DNA of 64,000 nucleotides from Thalassotalea sp. 1_MG-2023 (GTDB lineage Bacteria; Pseudomonadota; Gammaproteobacteria; Enterobacterales; Alteromonadaceae): positions 167,867 to 231,866 of the forward strand of contig NZ_JAUOPD010000006.1 of assembly GCF_030546745.1 (NCBI RefSeq), read 5' to 3'. Every line of letters starts with the position of its first letter. Within the stretch, counting starts at the first letter, position 1. This document shows, piece after piece, positions 54,769 through 63,924 of this stretch. A program made the translations under genes and the position numbers. Under the pieces are notes generated by a model. It ran no database searches, had not been told where the DNA came from, and saw only the letters and a program-made list of their open reading frames with translations.

Positions 54769-54934
54769 TCAGCGTTGTTGAAAAAACAATATTTTAGCCA
54801 ATTTTACTCATGAAGTCTTGTTGTAATCACAACCTTTTAGTGCAAAATTCAATTATTACATAAGGTTACAATTGTTGGTTTAACTTTTGCTATATCGTTG
54901 GCATTGACATAAACAATAAAAATGAGAGTTAACT

Positions 54935-55315
54935 ATGAAAAAATCACTTATCGCATTACTTGTTGCTGCACCATTAACGTTTTCTTTAACAGGGTGTGTT
55001 GTTGCCGTTGGTGGCGATGATGATCATGCTTTTACTTCTGGCTTTACTGATCGTGAATATAATAATCGTAAAAAAATTGCACGTATTAATTTAGGCGCTA
55101 GCTATGGTGATGTTTCTCGAGATTTAGGTGTTGCTGATTTTAATGAAAATTATCGAAAAGATGATAAAAACATTCAAGTGTTATTCTATCGCACAAATCG
55201 CGTTCATAAAGATGATTTAACTACAAAAGATGAATGTACTTATCTTTATTTTGTTAATGGGGAATTAAAAGAAACAGGTCAAGGTGGTGACTTTTCTCGA
55301 AATACAGGTTTCTAG
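54935..55315 (+). CDS. DUF3192 lipoprotein
   Basis: A 126-residue protein with a lipoprotein signal (SLTGC; lipidated Cys21). The DUF3192 domain has IQVLFYRTNRVHKDDLTTKD and ECTYLYFVNGEL (about 75-110), parallel to the membrane-anchored paralogue at 48393. The position after Cys21 is Val, so export to the outer membrane is likely. The function is unknown. It is a single-gene unit with its own terminator. Confidence 0.87.
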   Translation: MKKSLIALLVAAPLTFSLTGCVVAVGGDDDHAFTSGFTDREYNNRKKIARINLGASYGDVSRDLGVADFNENYRKDDKNIQVLFYRTNRVHKDDLTTKDECTYLYFVNGELKETGQGGDFSRNTGF

Positions 55316-55320
55316 TAAAT

Positions 55321-55353
55321 AAAAATGCCGCTTAATATAAGCGGCATTTTTTA
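55321..55353. terminator. Two-way intrinsic terminator between the DUF3192 lipoprotein gene and yhbY
   Basis: AAAAATGCCGCTT and AAGCGGCATTTTT form a 13-bp perfect stem with a 5-base loop. A-runs and T-runs flank it on both strands, so it can end transcripts of both converging genes. Confidence 0.92.
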
Positions 55354-55369
55354 TGTTTGCTTGTTGTAT

Positions 55370-55666
55370 TTAAAGCTTAGGGATGTGGATTTTTTTCTCT
55401 TCACTTTGACGATATACAACTAACGTTTTGCCAATTAATTGCACTTTAACGGCATTTGTTTCTTTACAAATAGCATCAACGATTAATCCTTTTACTTCTC
55501 TATCATCCGTTGGAATTTTGACTTTAATCAATTCGTGATGATTTAGCGCGTAATCGATTTCTGCGATCACTGCTTCCGTTAAGCCATTACTACCTAAAAG
55601 TACTACAGGTTTTAACGAATGCGCTTTACCTTTTAAATACTGAATTTGTTTTTTATTTAAACTCAT
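55370..55666 (-). CDS. yhbY: Ribosome assembly RNA-binding protein YhbY
   Basis: A 98-residue CRM-domain protein. LNKKQIQYLKGKAHSLKPVV at the N-terminus and the VLLGSNGLTEAVIAEID segment with the GSNG loop are the family pattern. YhbY binds pre-50S particles. It is divergent from rlmE, an arrangement conserved in E. coli. Confidence 0.95.
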   Translation of the reverse strand: MSLNKKQIQYLKGKAHSLKPVVLLGSNGLTEAVIAEIDYALNHHELIKVKIPTDDREVKGLIVDAICKETNAVKVQLIGKTLVVYRQSEEKKIHIPKL

Positions 55667-55787
55667 TAAAAATTTCGTTACATGTTAGCTTGAATTATCA
55701 CTATTTTAACTCCATCTTGTTTGTAATACTAATAAAACCTGTTTTGTTTAGTGACATTCGCTAGCCAAAACCTAATCTATACTGGTT

Positions 55788-56417
55788 ATGAGTAAAAAAA
55801 AATTATCAAACAGTAGTCAACGTTGGATGCAAGAGCATTTTGATGACGAATACGTAAAAAAAGCGCAAAAGCTTGGTTTGCGTTCACGCGCGGTGTTTAA
55901 AATTGAAGAAATTAACGATAAAGACAAGTTAATTAAATCAGGCATGAAAGTGGTAGACTTAGGTGCGGCGCCAGGTGGTTGGTCTGAATACGCAGTTAAA
56001 GCGGTAGGCGATACAGGCCAAGTTGTTGCTTGTGATATTTTATCGATGGATCCCATCGCCGGTGTTGACTTCTTACAGGGTGACTTTCGTGAAGACGCGG
56101 TACTTGATGCGCTATTAACGCGTATTGATGGAAAAAATATTGATGTTGTACTGTCAGATATGGCAGCAAATTTTACTGGGAACGATGCCGCTGATTCAGC
56201 AAGAAGTATGTATTTAGTAGAATTAGCACTAGATATGTGTAACCAAGTACTCAAGAAAAACGGTGCTTTTGTGGTTAAAGTGTTTCAAGGCGCTGGCTTT
56301 GATCAATTTATGCAAGAAGTAAAACAAATTTTTAAAGTGGTCAAGGTGAGGAAGCCGCAATCATCACGCGCAAGATCAAGAGAAGTATATCTTGTGGCGA
56401 CAGGCTTTAAATTGTAG
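55788..56417 (+). CDS. rlmE: 23S rRNA 2'-O-ribose U2552 methyltransferase RlmE (FtsJ)
   Basis: A 209-residue enzyme. The SAM loop [16 protein letters not shown] (about 54-69) and the K-D-K-E residues (Lys39 region, Asp in [13 protein letters not shown], Lys in [10 protein letters not shown], Glu in SREVYLVA) are all visible. It methylates U2552 of 23S rRNA, a late step in 50S assembly. It stands 73 bases upstream of ftsH, the usual heat-shock pairing. Confidence 0.97.
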   Translation: MSKKKLSNSSQRWMQEHFDDEYVKKAQKLGLRSRAVFKIEEINDKDKLIKSGMKVVDLGAAPGGWSEYAVKAVGDTGQVVACDILSMDPIAGVDFLQGDFREDAVLDALLTRIDGKNIDVVLSDMAANFTGNDAADSARSMYLVELALDMCNQVLKKNGAFVVKVFQGAGFDQFMQEVKQIFKVVKVRKPQSSRARSREVYLVATGFKL

Positions 56418-56490
56418 TAAATTATACAGAATTATTTAAGCACTACTTAAACGGATATAGTAGTGTTAATGAACTAAAGAGGTCATTAAG

Positions 56491-58422
56491 TTGAGCGATA
56501 TGGCAAAAAATCTGATTTTATGGTTAGTAATAGCCGTGGTATTAATGTCGGTTTTCCAGAGTTTTACTCCGGGAAGCAGTAACGAACAAACAATGAATTA
56601 CACGCGTTTCATACAAGATGTTCGTCAAGGACAAGTGCGTGAAGTTGTTGTTGATCGTAATGGTGTTATTAAAGGCACTAAGCGCAGTGGTGAACAGTTT
56701 ACAGCTGTAATACCCGGTGGTTACGATCGTGACTTAATTAATGACCTTGTTAAGCAAGGCGTTACTGCATCTGGTGAAAAGCCAGAAGAAACAAGTTTCT
56801 TAACTTCAGTATTTATTTCTTGGTTCCCAATGATTTTGCTGATCGGTGTTTGGATTTTCTTCATGCGCCAAATGCAAGGCGGTGGTGGTAAAGGCGCAAT
56901 GTCTTTTGGTAAATCAAAAGCGCGTTTATTAAGTGAAGATCAAATTAAAACAACTTTTGCTGATGTAGCTGGTTGTGATGAAGCAAAAGAAGAAGTTGCT
57001 GAACTAGTCGATTACTTAAAAGATCCATCGAAATTTCAAAAACTTGGTGGTCGTATTCCTTCTGGTGTATTGATGGTAGGTCAGCCTGGTACAGGTAAAA
57101 CATTACTTGCTAAAGCCATTGCTGGTGAGGCAAAAGTTCCATTCTTTACTATTTCAGGTTCAGACTTTGTTGAAATGTTTGTTGGTGTAGGTGCTTCGCG
57201 TGTTCGTGATATGTTTGAACAAGCAAAAAAATCAGCGCCATGTATTATCTTCATCGATGAAATTGACGCAGTAGGTCGCCAACGTGGTGCAGGTTTAGGC
57301 GGTGGTCATGATGAACGTGAACAAACGTTAAACCAAATGCTAGTTGAAATGGACGGTTTTGAAGGTAATGAAGGCGTTATTGTTATTGCTGCTACAAACA
57401 GACCTGACGTACTTGACCCTGCATTATTACGTCCTGGTCGATTTGACCGTCAAGTAACGGTTGGTTTACCTGATATTCGTGGTCGTGAACAAATTCTTAA
57501 AGTACACATGCGCAAAGTGCCAATTGGTGATGACGTAAAAGCTTCAGTGATTGCACGTGGTACACCAGGCTTTTCAGGTGCTGATTTAGCTAACTTAGTT
57601 AATGAAGCTGCATTATTTGCAGCGCGCTCTTCACGTCGATTAGTGTCGATGGAAGAGTTCGAAAAAGCGAAAGATAAAATATTGATGGGTGCAGAGCGCA
57701 AATCAATGGTAATGAGCGAAGACGAAAAAGCTATGACGGCCTACCATGAAGCAGGGCACGCCATTGTTGGTCGCTTAGTACCAGAACATGACCCTGTTTA
57801 TAAAGTAAGTATTATCCCTCGTGGTCGTGCGTTAGGTGTTACTATGTACTTACCAGAACAAGATCGCTTTAGTCATAGCAAACAACACTTAGAAAGTAAT
57901 ATTTCATCGCTATACGGTGGCCGTATTGCAGAAGAAATTATCTATGGTGCTGATAAAGTATCAACAGGTGCATCAAATGATATTGAACGTGCTACCAATT
58001 TAGCGCGTAAAATGGTAACTCAGTGGGGCTTATCTGAAAAGATGGGACCAATGTTGTTCGCTGAAGAAGAAGGTGAAGTATTCTTAGGAAGAACTTCAGC
58101 AAAATCGTTACATATGTCTGATGATACTGCGAAGTCTATCGATGGTGAAATCAAGCGTATCATCAATGATAACTATCAGCGAGCTGAACAGATCTTAAAA
58201 GACAACATGGACATATTGCATGCGATGAAAGATGCGCTAATGCATTATGAAACTATTGATGCTAATCAAATTGATGATTTAATGAATCGTCGTGAAGTTA
58301 GACCACCAGCAGACTTCCATGGTGATAACTCATCTGGCTCAGATAATCCACCTAAAGCCCCAACAGGTGATAAAAAGACCGAGCCTGATCTTAATAAGCC
58401 GAGTGACATACCCGCTAAATAA
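56491..58422 (+). CDS. ftsH: ATP-dependent zinc metalloprotease FtsH
   Basis: A 643-residue membrane protease. Two membrane segments (about 7-25 and 102-122) flank a periplasmic domain. The AAA module has Walker A GQPGTGKT (Gln where E. coli has Pro), Walker [19 protein letters not shown] and the second region of homology [17 protein letters not shown]. The zinc site is [11 protein letters not shown]. It degrades membrane and short-lived cytosolic proteins such as LpxC and sigma-32. The TTG start at 56491 has AAGAGG upstream and gives MSDMAKN; the ATG at 56500 gives the E. coli-type MAKN start. Confidence 0.97.
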   Translation: MSDMAKNLILWLVIAVVLMSVFQSFTPGSSNEQTMNYTRFIQDVRQGQVREVVVDRNGVIKGTKRSGEQFTAVIPGGYDRDLINDLVKQGVTASGEKPEETSFLTSVFISWFPMILLIGVWIFFMRQMQGGGGKGAMSFGKSKARLLSEDQIKTTFADVAGCDEAKEEVAELVDYLKDPSKFQKLGGRIPSGVLMVGQPGTGKTLLAKAIAGEAKVPFFTISGSDFVEMFVGVGASRVRDMFEQAKKSAPCIIFIDEIDAVGRQRGAGLGGGHDEREQTLNQMLVEMDGFEGNEGVIVIAATNRPDVLDPALLRPGRFDRQVTVGLPDIRGREQILKVHMRKVPIGDDVKASVIARGTPGFSGADLANLVNEAALFAARSSRRLVSMEEFEKAKDKILMGAERKSMVMSEDEKAMTAYHEAGHAIVGRLVPEHDPVYKVSIIPRGRALGVTMYLPEQDRFSHSKQHLESNISSLYGGRIAEEIIYGADKVSTGASNDIERATNLARKMVTQWGLSEKMGPMLFAEEEGEVFLGRTSAKSLHMSDDTAKSIDGEIKRIINDNYQRAEQILKDNMDILHAMKDALMHYETIDANQIDDLMNRREVRPPADFHGDNSSGSDNPPKAPTGDKKTEPDLNKPSDIPAK

Positions 58423-58426
58423 ATAT

Positions 58427-58459
58427 AGAAAGCCTCGATATTCGAGGCTTTCTTTTTTA
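58427..58459 (+). terminator. Terminator between ftsH and folP
   Basis: AGAAAGCCTCGA and TCGAGGCTTTCT form a 12-bp stem with a 3-base loop followed by TTTTTT. It lies 4 bases after the ftsH stop and 37 before folP, so folP may depend on read-through or a promoter of its own. Confidence 0.9.
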
Positions 58460-58495
58460 TAATATTCGTGTTTTCTAACGCTACGAGTACATGTT

Positions 58496-59335
58496 GTGAA
58501 ACTACTTTCCCCTGGCAGCCCTTTATCATTAAATGTTGAAGATATCCAAGTAATGGGTATTTTAAATGTTACCCCTGATTCCTTCTCTGATGGTGGTAAT
58601 TACACCGCCGTTGACAGCGCTATTTTACAAGCTAAACGAATGATAGATGACGGTGCATCAATTATTGATATAGGTGGTGAGTCTACACGTCCTGGTGCCG
58701 CTGAAGTTGCTATTGAAGATGAGTTGCAACGTACGATTCCAGTAATAGAGGCAATAAAAGCGCGTTTTGATACTGTTATTTCCATAGACACAAGTAAAGC
58801 TAGGGTGATGGCTGAAGCGATTTCCGCGGGTGCCGATTTAATTAATGATGTTAGAGCTTTACAAGAAGAAGGCTGTCTTGAAGTTGTGGCTAAATCAAAA
58901 GTACCTGTCTGTTTAATGCATATGCAAGGTCAGCCTCGTACCATGCAAACCCAACCGCAATATAATGATGTTGTTAACGATATTATGCAGTTTTTTACTC
59001 AACGTATTGAAACCTGTGAGCGTGCAGGTATTGCAAGGGATAGAATTATTCTAGACCCAGGTTTTGGTTTTGGGAAAACACTTGAACAAAACTATGATTT
59101 ATTGGCAAACTTAGCGAAGTTTAAGCGACTTAATTTACCAATATTATCGGGTACTTCACGAAAGTCGATGATTGGTAATTTGCTAAATCGTGTTGTTTCA
59201 CAAAGGCTTGCTGGCAGTTTAACCACCGCAATCTTAGCAGTAGAAGCAGGGGCTTCAATAATTAGAGTACATGATGTACAAGAAACAGTAGATTCAATAA
59301 AAATATTACAATATATGCACCAACAACAAGCTTAA
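58496..59335 (+). CDS. folP: Dihydropteroate synthase FolP
   Basis: A 279-residue TIM-barrel enzyme joining p-aminobenzoate to the pterin diphosphate in folate synthesis; it is the sulfonamide target. Motifs are MGILNVTPDSFSDGG (about 20-34), IDIGGESTRPGA (about 59-70), DPGFGFGK (about 184-191) and GTSRKSMIG (about 219-227). The start is GTG at 58496; no in-frame ATG exists before MGIL. It is followed by glmM after 35 bases. Confidence 0.96.
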   Translation: MKLLSPGSPLSLNVEDIQVMGILNVTPDSFSDGGNYTAVDSAILQAKRMIDDGASIIDIGGESTRPGAAEVAIEDELQRTIPVIEAIKARFDTVISIDTSKARVMAEAISAGADLINDVRALQEEGCLEVVAKSKVPVCLMHMQGQPRTMQTQPQYNDVVNDIMQFFTQRIETCERAGIARDRIILDPGFGFGKTLEQNYDLLANLAKFKRLNLPILSGTSRKSMIGNLLNRVVSQRLAGSLTTAILAVEAGASIIRVHDVQETVDSIKILQYMHQQQA

Positions 59336-59370
59336 GCTTGTTAATAAAAATTTAAAACAAGGATTTATTC

Positions 59371-60708
59371 ATGTCTGAAAGAAAATACTTTGGTACTGAT
59401 GGCGTAAGAGGCTTAGTAGGCAAATACCCAATCACCCCAGACTTTGTCATGAAATTAGGTTATGCAGCCGGTAAGGTGTTAGCAGCACAAGGCACGAAAA
59501 AAGTATTAATAGGTAAAGATACAAGGATCTCTGGTTATATGCTTGAATCAGCACTCGAGGCTGGCTTTTCCGCAGCAGGTGTTGATATAGGGTTGTTAGG
59601 CCCAATGCCAACTCCTGGCATCGCTTATTTAACAAAAACATTTCGCGCGGAAGCAGGTATTGTTATCAGCGCGTCACATAACCCTTTTTACGACAATGGT
59701 ATTAAATTTTTCTCACAAGACGGACAAAAGCTACCTGACGAAGTGGAACTTGCTATTGAAGCTGAACTAGATAAAGAGATTACCTGTGTAGATTCAGCAG
59801 AGTTAGGTAAAGCAACGCGTATTGCTGATGCATCTGGTCGTTACATTGAGTTTTGCAAAAGTAATTTTCCGAGTCAGTATTCATTACAAAACCTGAAGAT
59901 AGTGGTTGATTGTGCTCACGGCGCAACTTATCACATTGCACCTAATGTTTTCAGAGAACTCGGTGCAAATGTTGTTGAAATAGGCACAAAACCAAACGGT
60001 ACGAACATCAATGATGAATGTGGTGCAACGTCAATGGCGGCCATTAGCGCTGCTGTTGTTGAGCATCAGGCTGATTTAGGCATTGCTTTAGATGGTGATG
60101 GTGATCGACTGATGATGGTTGATCATACCGGCTATGTGCTTGATGGCGATGAGTGCGTCTTTGTGATTGCTTGCAACGATTTGAAGTCAGGAAATATACG
60201 TGGTGGTGTTGTCGGTACGTTAATGAGTAATATGGGCTTAGAATTAGCGTTAGCTGACATGGGCGTACCTTTTGCTCGTAGTAATGTAGGTGATCGCTAC
60301 GTAATGGAAATGCTCAAAGAAAATGGCTGGCAACTTGGCGCGGAAAATTCAGGTCATATTATCAATTTAAATCACACATCAACAGGTGATGGTATTATTG
60401 CTGCGCTTAATGTACTTACTGCTATGTGCGCGTCAAATAAAGCGTTATTTGAATTACGACAAGGCATGAAAAAGTTACCGCAAGTGCTAGTTAATGTAAG
60501 GTTCTCTGGCAATACAGATCCTTTAACTGAAGATAGTGTTGTAGCATCTGTGCATCAAGTAAATGAAACCTTGAAAGGTCGAGGTCGCGTATTACTGCGA
60601 AAGTCTGGTACAGAACCGCTTATTCGTGTGATGGTGGAAGGGCCGGATCATGCTGAAGTGACCTCTCTTGCGAATGAAATTGCTGATGCAGTAAAAAAAG
60701 CCTGTTAG
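59371..60708 (+). CDS. glmM: Phosphoglucosamine mutase GlmM
   Basis: A 445-residue enzyme that interconverts glucosamine-6- and glucosamine-1-phosphate for peptidoglycan and [14 protein letters not shown] (residues 7-17), the phosphoserine site [15 protein letters not shown] (about 97-111), the metal loop LDGDGDRLM (about 240-248) and [15 protein letters not shown] near the C-terminus are intact. AAGGA precedes the ATG. Confidence 0.97.
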   Translation: MSERKYFGTDGVRGLVGKYPITPDFVMKLGYAAGKVLAAQGTKKVLIGKDTRISGYMLESALEAGFSAAGVDIGLLGPMPTPGIAYLTKTFRAEAGIVISASHNPFYDNGIKFFSQDGQKLPDEVELAIEAELDKEITCVDSAELGKATRIADASGRYIEFCKSNFPSQYSLQNLKIVVDCAHGATYHIAPNVFRELGANVVEIGTKPNGTNINDECGATSMAAISAAVVEHQADLGIALDGDGDRLMMVDHTGYVLDGDECVFVIACNDLKSGNIRGGVVGTLMSNMGLELALADMGVPFARSNVGDRYVMEMLKENGWQLGAENSGHIINLNHTSTGDGIIAALNVLTAMCASNKALFELRQGMKKLPQVLVNVRFSGNTDPLTEDSVVASVHQVNETLKGRGRVLLRKSGTEPLIRVMVEGPDHAEVTSLANEIADAVKKAC

Positions 60709-60731
60709 ACGGTTGAAATATGAGCAAATGA

Positions 60732-60763
60732 GCAAGATATTAAGTGAAAGACTTGTATCTTGC
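60732..60763 (+). terminator. Hairpin between glmM and tpiA
   Basis: GCAAGATA and TATCTTGC pair over 8 bp with an inner AAGT/ACTT stem. No T-run follows, so termination is uncertain; it may separate glmM and tpiA message stability. Confidence 0.4.
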
Positions 60764-60808
60764 CCAGAGGTTAGTTAATATCTCGCCGCTTTGATTTAGG
60801 AAAGACTT

Positions 60809-61570
60809 ATGAACAGATCAGTGATAGTTGCCGCGAATTGGAAAATGAACGGGAATTTAGCATTAATCAAAGAAATGACCTCTGCATTAGCGAATGTGTC
60901 ACTTTCTTCTAATACCTGCGTGGTCGTTTGTCCTAGTTTTCCATATCTATCAGCGTTTGCACAAGCGCGAGTAGATAAAGCTCTTGATAAAAAAATAATG
61001 CTAGGTAGTCAAAACGCAAGTGAACACCAACAAGGTGCATTCACAGGCGAAGTGTCTAATAGTATGTTACAAGAGTTTGGCGTTAATTACGTGATCTTAG
61101 GTCACTCAGAACGCAGAAGTATTAATAAAGAAACAAGTACATTAGTTGCCCATAAAGTCCGTTCTGTGCTTGACGCTGGCATGACACCAATATTATGTAT
61201 TGGCGAAAGTGAACAAGAACGAGAAACTGGTCAAACAAATGTAGTGCTAGCTGCACAACTACAGCCTGTTATTGATGAAATAGGTATAGAGAAATTTGCC
61301 GATGTTGTTATTGCTTACGAGCCTGTTTGGGCGATAGGTACAGGAAAAACAGCATCACCAGAACTGGCGCAAGAAACGCACCAGTATATTCGTCAGTTTA
61401 TTGCGGATATAAATCAGCCTATCGCTGAAAAACTTTCAATTTTATATGGTGGTAGTGTTAACGCTGCCAATTGCCAGCAATTATTTGCACAGTCTGACAT
61501 AGACGGTGGTTTAATTGGTGGTGCTAGCTTAAAAGTTGATGAATTTACTAAAATTTGTTCAACGGTATAA
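60809..61570 (+). CDS. tpiA: Triosephosphate isomerase TpiA
   Basis: A 253-residue TIM. AANWKMNG (residues 8-15) holds the catalytic Lys, ILGHSERRS (about 96-104) the His, VIAYEPVWAIGTGKT (about 169-183) the Glu, and LYGGSVNAAN (about 212-221) the phosphate loop. It interconverts dihydroxyacetone phosphate and glyceraldehyde-3-phosphate. It stands just before secG, as in many gammaproteobacteria; 11 bases separate them. Confidence 0.97.
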   Translation: MNRSVIVAANWKMNGNLALIKEMTSALANVSLSSNTCVVVCPSFPYLSAFAQARVDKALDKKIMLGSQNASEHQQGAFTGEVSNSMLQEFGVNYVILGHSERRSINKETSTLVAHKVRSVLDAGMTPILCIGESEQERETGQTNVVLAAQLQPVIDEIGIEKFADVVIAYEPVWAIGTGKTASPELAQETHQYIRQFIADINQPIAEKLSILYGGSVNAANCQQLFAQSDIDGGLIGGASLKVDEFTKICSTV

Positions 61571-61581
61571 AGGATATAGTG

Positions 61582-61965
61582 ATGTTGTATCAAGTATTAA
61601 TTGTTGTCTATTTAATTGTTGCTATCTGCCTCATTGGCCTTGTTTTACTTCAACAAGGTAAAGGTGCAGATATGGGAGCATCGTTTGGTGCAGGCTCATC
61701 GGGTACCATTTTTGGTTCAAGTGGTTCTGGTAACTTTCTTACGCGTGCAACAACATGGTTAGCAATTGCTTTTTTCGCCATTAGCTTAGTGTTAGGTAAC
61801 TTAACTGCTAATCGCGTTAAATCTGGTGACGAATGGAATGACTTAGCAGCGCCAGCAGAGCAAACGGCTATTGAATCAAGCGTTGAGCCAGCAGCTGATG
61901 CTAATGATGAAGTACCTACTGCGACTGAAGCTAAGAAAAACAACGATAGCGAAATACCAGATTAA
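61582..61965 (+). CDS. secG: Protein translocase subunit SecG
   Basis: A 127-residue protein with two membrane segments (about 2-22 and 52-72) joined by the conserved loop LLQQGKGADMGASFGAG. SecG assists SecYEG during export. The ATG at 61582 has AAAGGA upstream; an in-frame extension into tpiA is rejected. The C-terminal 45 residues are acidic and low-complexity. tRNA-Leu follows after 9 bases. Confidence 0.95.
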   Translation: MLYQVLIVVYLIVAICLIGLVLLQQGKGADMGASFGAGSSGTIFGSSGSGNFLTRATTWLAIAFFAISLVLGNLTANRVKSGDEWNDLAAPAEQTAIESSVEPAADANDEVPTATEAKKNNDSEIPD

Positions 61966-61974
61966 ACAGAATTT

Positions 61975-62059
61975 GCGGAAGTGGTGGAATTGGTAGACAC
62001 GCCATCTTGAGGGGGTGGTGGCTTCGGCCGTGCGGGTTCAAGTCCCGCTTTCCGCACCA
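61975..62059 (+). tRNA. tRNA-Leu (anticodon GAG)
   Basis: An 85-base tRNA with a long variable arm, as in all Leu tRNAs. The acceptor arms GCGGAAG and CTTTCCGC pair, the T-loop GGTTCAAGTCC is standard, and CCA is encoded at the 3' end. The anticodon loop TTGAGGG gives GAG. secG-tRNA-Leu(GAG) is the E. coli order too. Confidence 0.97.
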
Positions 62060-62070
62060 ATACATGAATA

Positions 62071-62099
62071 AAGGGCTGTAGCGATGCAGCCCTTTTTTA
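62071..62099 (+). terminator. Terminator after tRNA-Leu
   Basis: AAGGGCTG and CAGCCCTT form an 8-bp stem with an 8-base loop followed by TTTT. It ends the secG-tRNA-Leu transcript 12 bases after the CCA end. Confidence 0.9.
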
Positions 62100-62120
62100 T
62101 TTGTCTAAATTCAATATGAG

Positions 62121-62150
62121 CGCAACCTTTCCGCAACCTTTACGCAACCT
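62121..62150. repeat. Three CGCAACCT direct repeats spaced 11 bp
   Basis: CGCAACCT occurs at 62121, 62132 and 62143, exactly 11 bases apart, so that all copies face one side of the helix. Such phased repeats next to a tRNA are compatible with arm-type integrase binding sites or with a regulator's operator. No integrase gene is visible in the window. Confidence 0.7.
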
Positions 62151-62380
62151 ATTACATTAGTTGACAGTTAAATGGGTTAGGTATCAAGAAAAGTATTTGT
62201 TCGTTATTAGGTATTGATAAAAATTCTTATACTAGAGTAATTGAGTAAACATTTTTAGCCCTTGAAGTATTATTAAATGAACCCATATTTTACTTAACGA
62301 TTAAGTTTTCTTAATATTGACCGATAAAGAGATCTAGAAGCTTGCTATTGCAAAATAAACGAGTATAGTTTCTAGCGCAA

Positions 62381-62410
62381 TTAAGCATAATTATCACGTT
62401 GTGCTATACT
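62381..62410 (+). promoter_or_regulatory. Possible promoter of the DUF4760-like gene
   Basis: An extended -10 element TGCTATACT (62402-62410) is preceded at 18 bases by a weak -35 TTAAGC (62381-62386). It lies 100 bases before the next gene. Confidence 0.4.
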
Positions 62411-62509
62411 TTCTAAGCGATATTTAAGGCGGCCAAGTTGCCTGCCAAGGTTAAAATAATGTTATACAGTGAAGGTCGCGGCGCCTAATAAGCCGAGCAC
62501 TTTTTTGAT

Positions 62510-63283
62510 ATGGACATTGATAAAGTTAAAGAAAACTATTGGAAGTTTACTGATGAATACCGATCCGCATGGCGGTTTTTCAAAGCAGTTTTCTTCGTTA
62601 CCATAGTTTTTTATGTCTATGCAAAATTAGATTCTATGTTTGCTATTTACGGTCAAATTAGACTAGTAGCAGGCTTTTTTGCACATCTAATAGAACAGCT
62701 TCCCTCTAAATATGTGTCTGCAGGAGCAATAATGCTTTCTGCCCTTGTGGCAATCTGCATGGGTGTTTATACCACAAACATGAACAGAAGGATTGCTCGA
62801 AAAAGGGCAACAGCAGACATCCTAACAACGATAGAAACAGATAAAGATATAATTGCCGCAGAAAATACATTCAAAACATTAAAAACACAAAAATTCGCAC
62901 CTTTAATGGCTGCTGCTTATCAAGATGTTGCAGTTGATCCTATAAATGATCGCAAACGCGTTAGACTTGAGCTTCAAATAATTACTTTTTTGAATATGTA
63001 TGAAAATTTATTCTTAGGCGTCATGATGGATGTTTATGATGAACTTTTGTTGTTTAAATATAAGAGAGGCGCTGTTTTAACGCATTGGAAAGAAGTGGAA
63101 CCGCTAATTAAAGAATGGCGAGAAATCGATGAAAATCCGGCACTTTATGAAGTTTTTGAACGTTTTGCAAATGATTGGAATCAAAATAAATTTGTATGTA
63201 GAGGAAGGCCGTTCCCGTTTTATTACCAGCATGATTTAGACAATGTTATCGTTCAGCATGATAGCATTTTAATGAAACATTAA
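62510..63283 (+). CDS. Membrane protein resembling DUF4760
   Basis: A 257-residue protein. Two membrane segments (about 23-41 and 68-88) are followed by a cytoplasmic part with RRIARKRATADILTTIETDK and FLNMYENLFLGVMMDVYDE, the pattern of DUF4760 proteins. The function is unknown. The ribosome binding site is weak (GCCGAGC, far upstream). Arginine codons AGA, AGG and CGA are frequent, suggesting a foreign origin. It occupies the place after tRNA-Leu where housekeeping genes are expected. Confidence 0.65.
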   Translation: MDIDKVKENYWKFTDEYRSAWRFFKAVFFVTIVFYVYAKLDSMFAIYGQIRLVAGFFAHLIEQLPSKYVSAGAIMLSALVAICMGVYTTNMNRRIARKRATADILTTIETDKDIIAAENTFKTLKTQKFAPLMAAAYQDVAVDPINDRKRVRLELQIITFLNMYENLFLGVMMDVYDELLLFKYKRGAVLTHWKEVEPLIKEWREIDENPALYEVFERFANDWNQNKFVCRGRPFPFYYQHDLDNVIVQHDSILMKH

Positions 63284-63366
63284 ACTAACCTTCTTAAAAG
63301 ATATACCTTTCCTTTCGCTTAATAATCGTTAACCTAGGACAATACCTTTTTATTTTACAAATACAA

Positions 63367-63882
63367 ATGTCTTCAATTCCTCAGTCCAAACAAGCTTTGT
63401 TAAAGGCAATAAACACAGTGTTTTGCAAGCTAATGATAGATTACCGTTCTTTACCTGATGAAGTTACTCGCGTTAAGTCTATCGAAGGAAATACTAAAGG
63501 CAGTAAAGTGAGTGTTTGTGATACGGTTGCGTACTTAATTGGTTGGGGAAATTTAGTGCTTAAATGGTATCGATTGACTTCGAAAGATCAGCCAGTGGAC
63601 TTTCCTGAAACCGGTTATAAGTGGAATCAATTAGGACAACTAGCAGAACACTTTCATCATCAATACAGTGAGTGGACATATTCACAATTACTTGCAGAGT
63701 TGGAACAAACAACTAGTAGCGTATTGTTATTAATTGACTCGCTAACCGATGAACAACTTTATCATATGCCGTGGTATGAAAAATGGACGTTAGGTAGGAT
63801 GATTCAATTTAATACCTCGTCGCCAATGAAGCGAATTAGAACACAAATAAGACGGTTTAAGAAAATCAATGGTATTAATTAA
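63367..63882 (+). CDS. ClbS/DfsB family four-helix protein
   Basis: A 171-residue protein of the ClbS/DfsB family. SVCDTVAYLIGWGNLVLKWY (about 50-69), GYKWNQLGQLAEHFHHQYS (about 79-97) and the C-terminal MIQFNTSSPMKRIRTQIRRF are the family blocks. Members include the colibactin self-resistance protein ClbS, a cyclopropane hydrolase, but most are uncharacterised and occur without colibactin genes. No such genes are seen here. It starts 83 bases after the DUF4760-like gene. Confidence 0.85.
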   Translation: MSSIPQSKQALLKAINTVFCKLMIDYRSLPDEVTRVKSIEGNTKGSKVSVCDTVAYLIGWGNLVLKWYRLTSKDQPVDFPETGYKWNQLGQLAEHFHHQYSEWTYSQLLAELEQTTSSVLLLIDSLTDEQLYHMPWYEKWTLGRMIQFNTSSPMKRIRTQIRRFKKINGIN

Positions 63883-63924
63883 CTTAGTGAATTAATTGTA
63901 AAATCAAAAAATATTTTTCGTTAC

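Larger units (their letters stand above)
62060..62509. other. Accessory region downstream of tRNA-Leu
   Basis: A 450-base gap. It holds a terminator (62071-62099), three phased CGCAACCT repeats (62121-62150) and a possible extended -10 promoter (62381-62410). The rest is AT-rich with no ORF that I can support. The expected downstream housekeeping genes are missing. Confidence 0.5.

Noticed and set aside
55817..56254. 145-codon minus-strand frame
   Set aside because: It is antisense to rlmE, whose active-site motifs are intact; serine-rich mirror frames are common opposite such genes.
62420..62509. Integron attC-like site (GCCTAATAAGCCG) before the DUF4760-like gene
   Set aside because: No matching pair of RYYYAAC/GTTRRRY cores with the right spacing, and no integron integrase.
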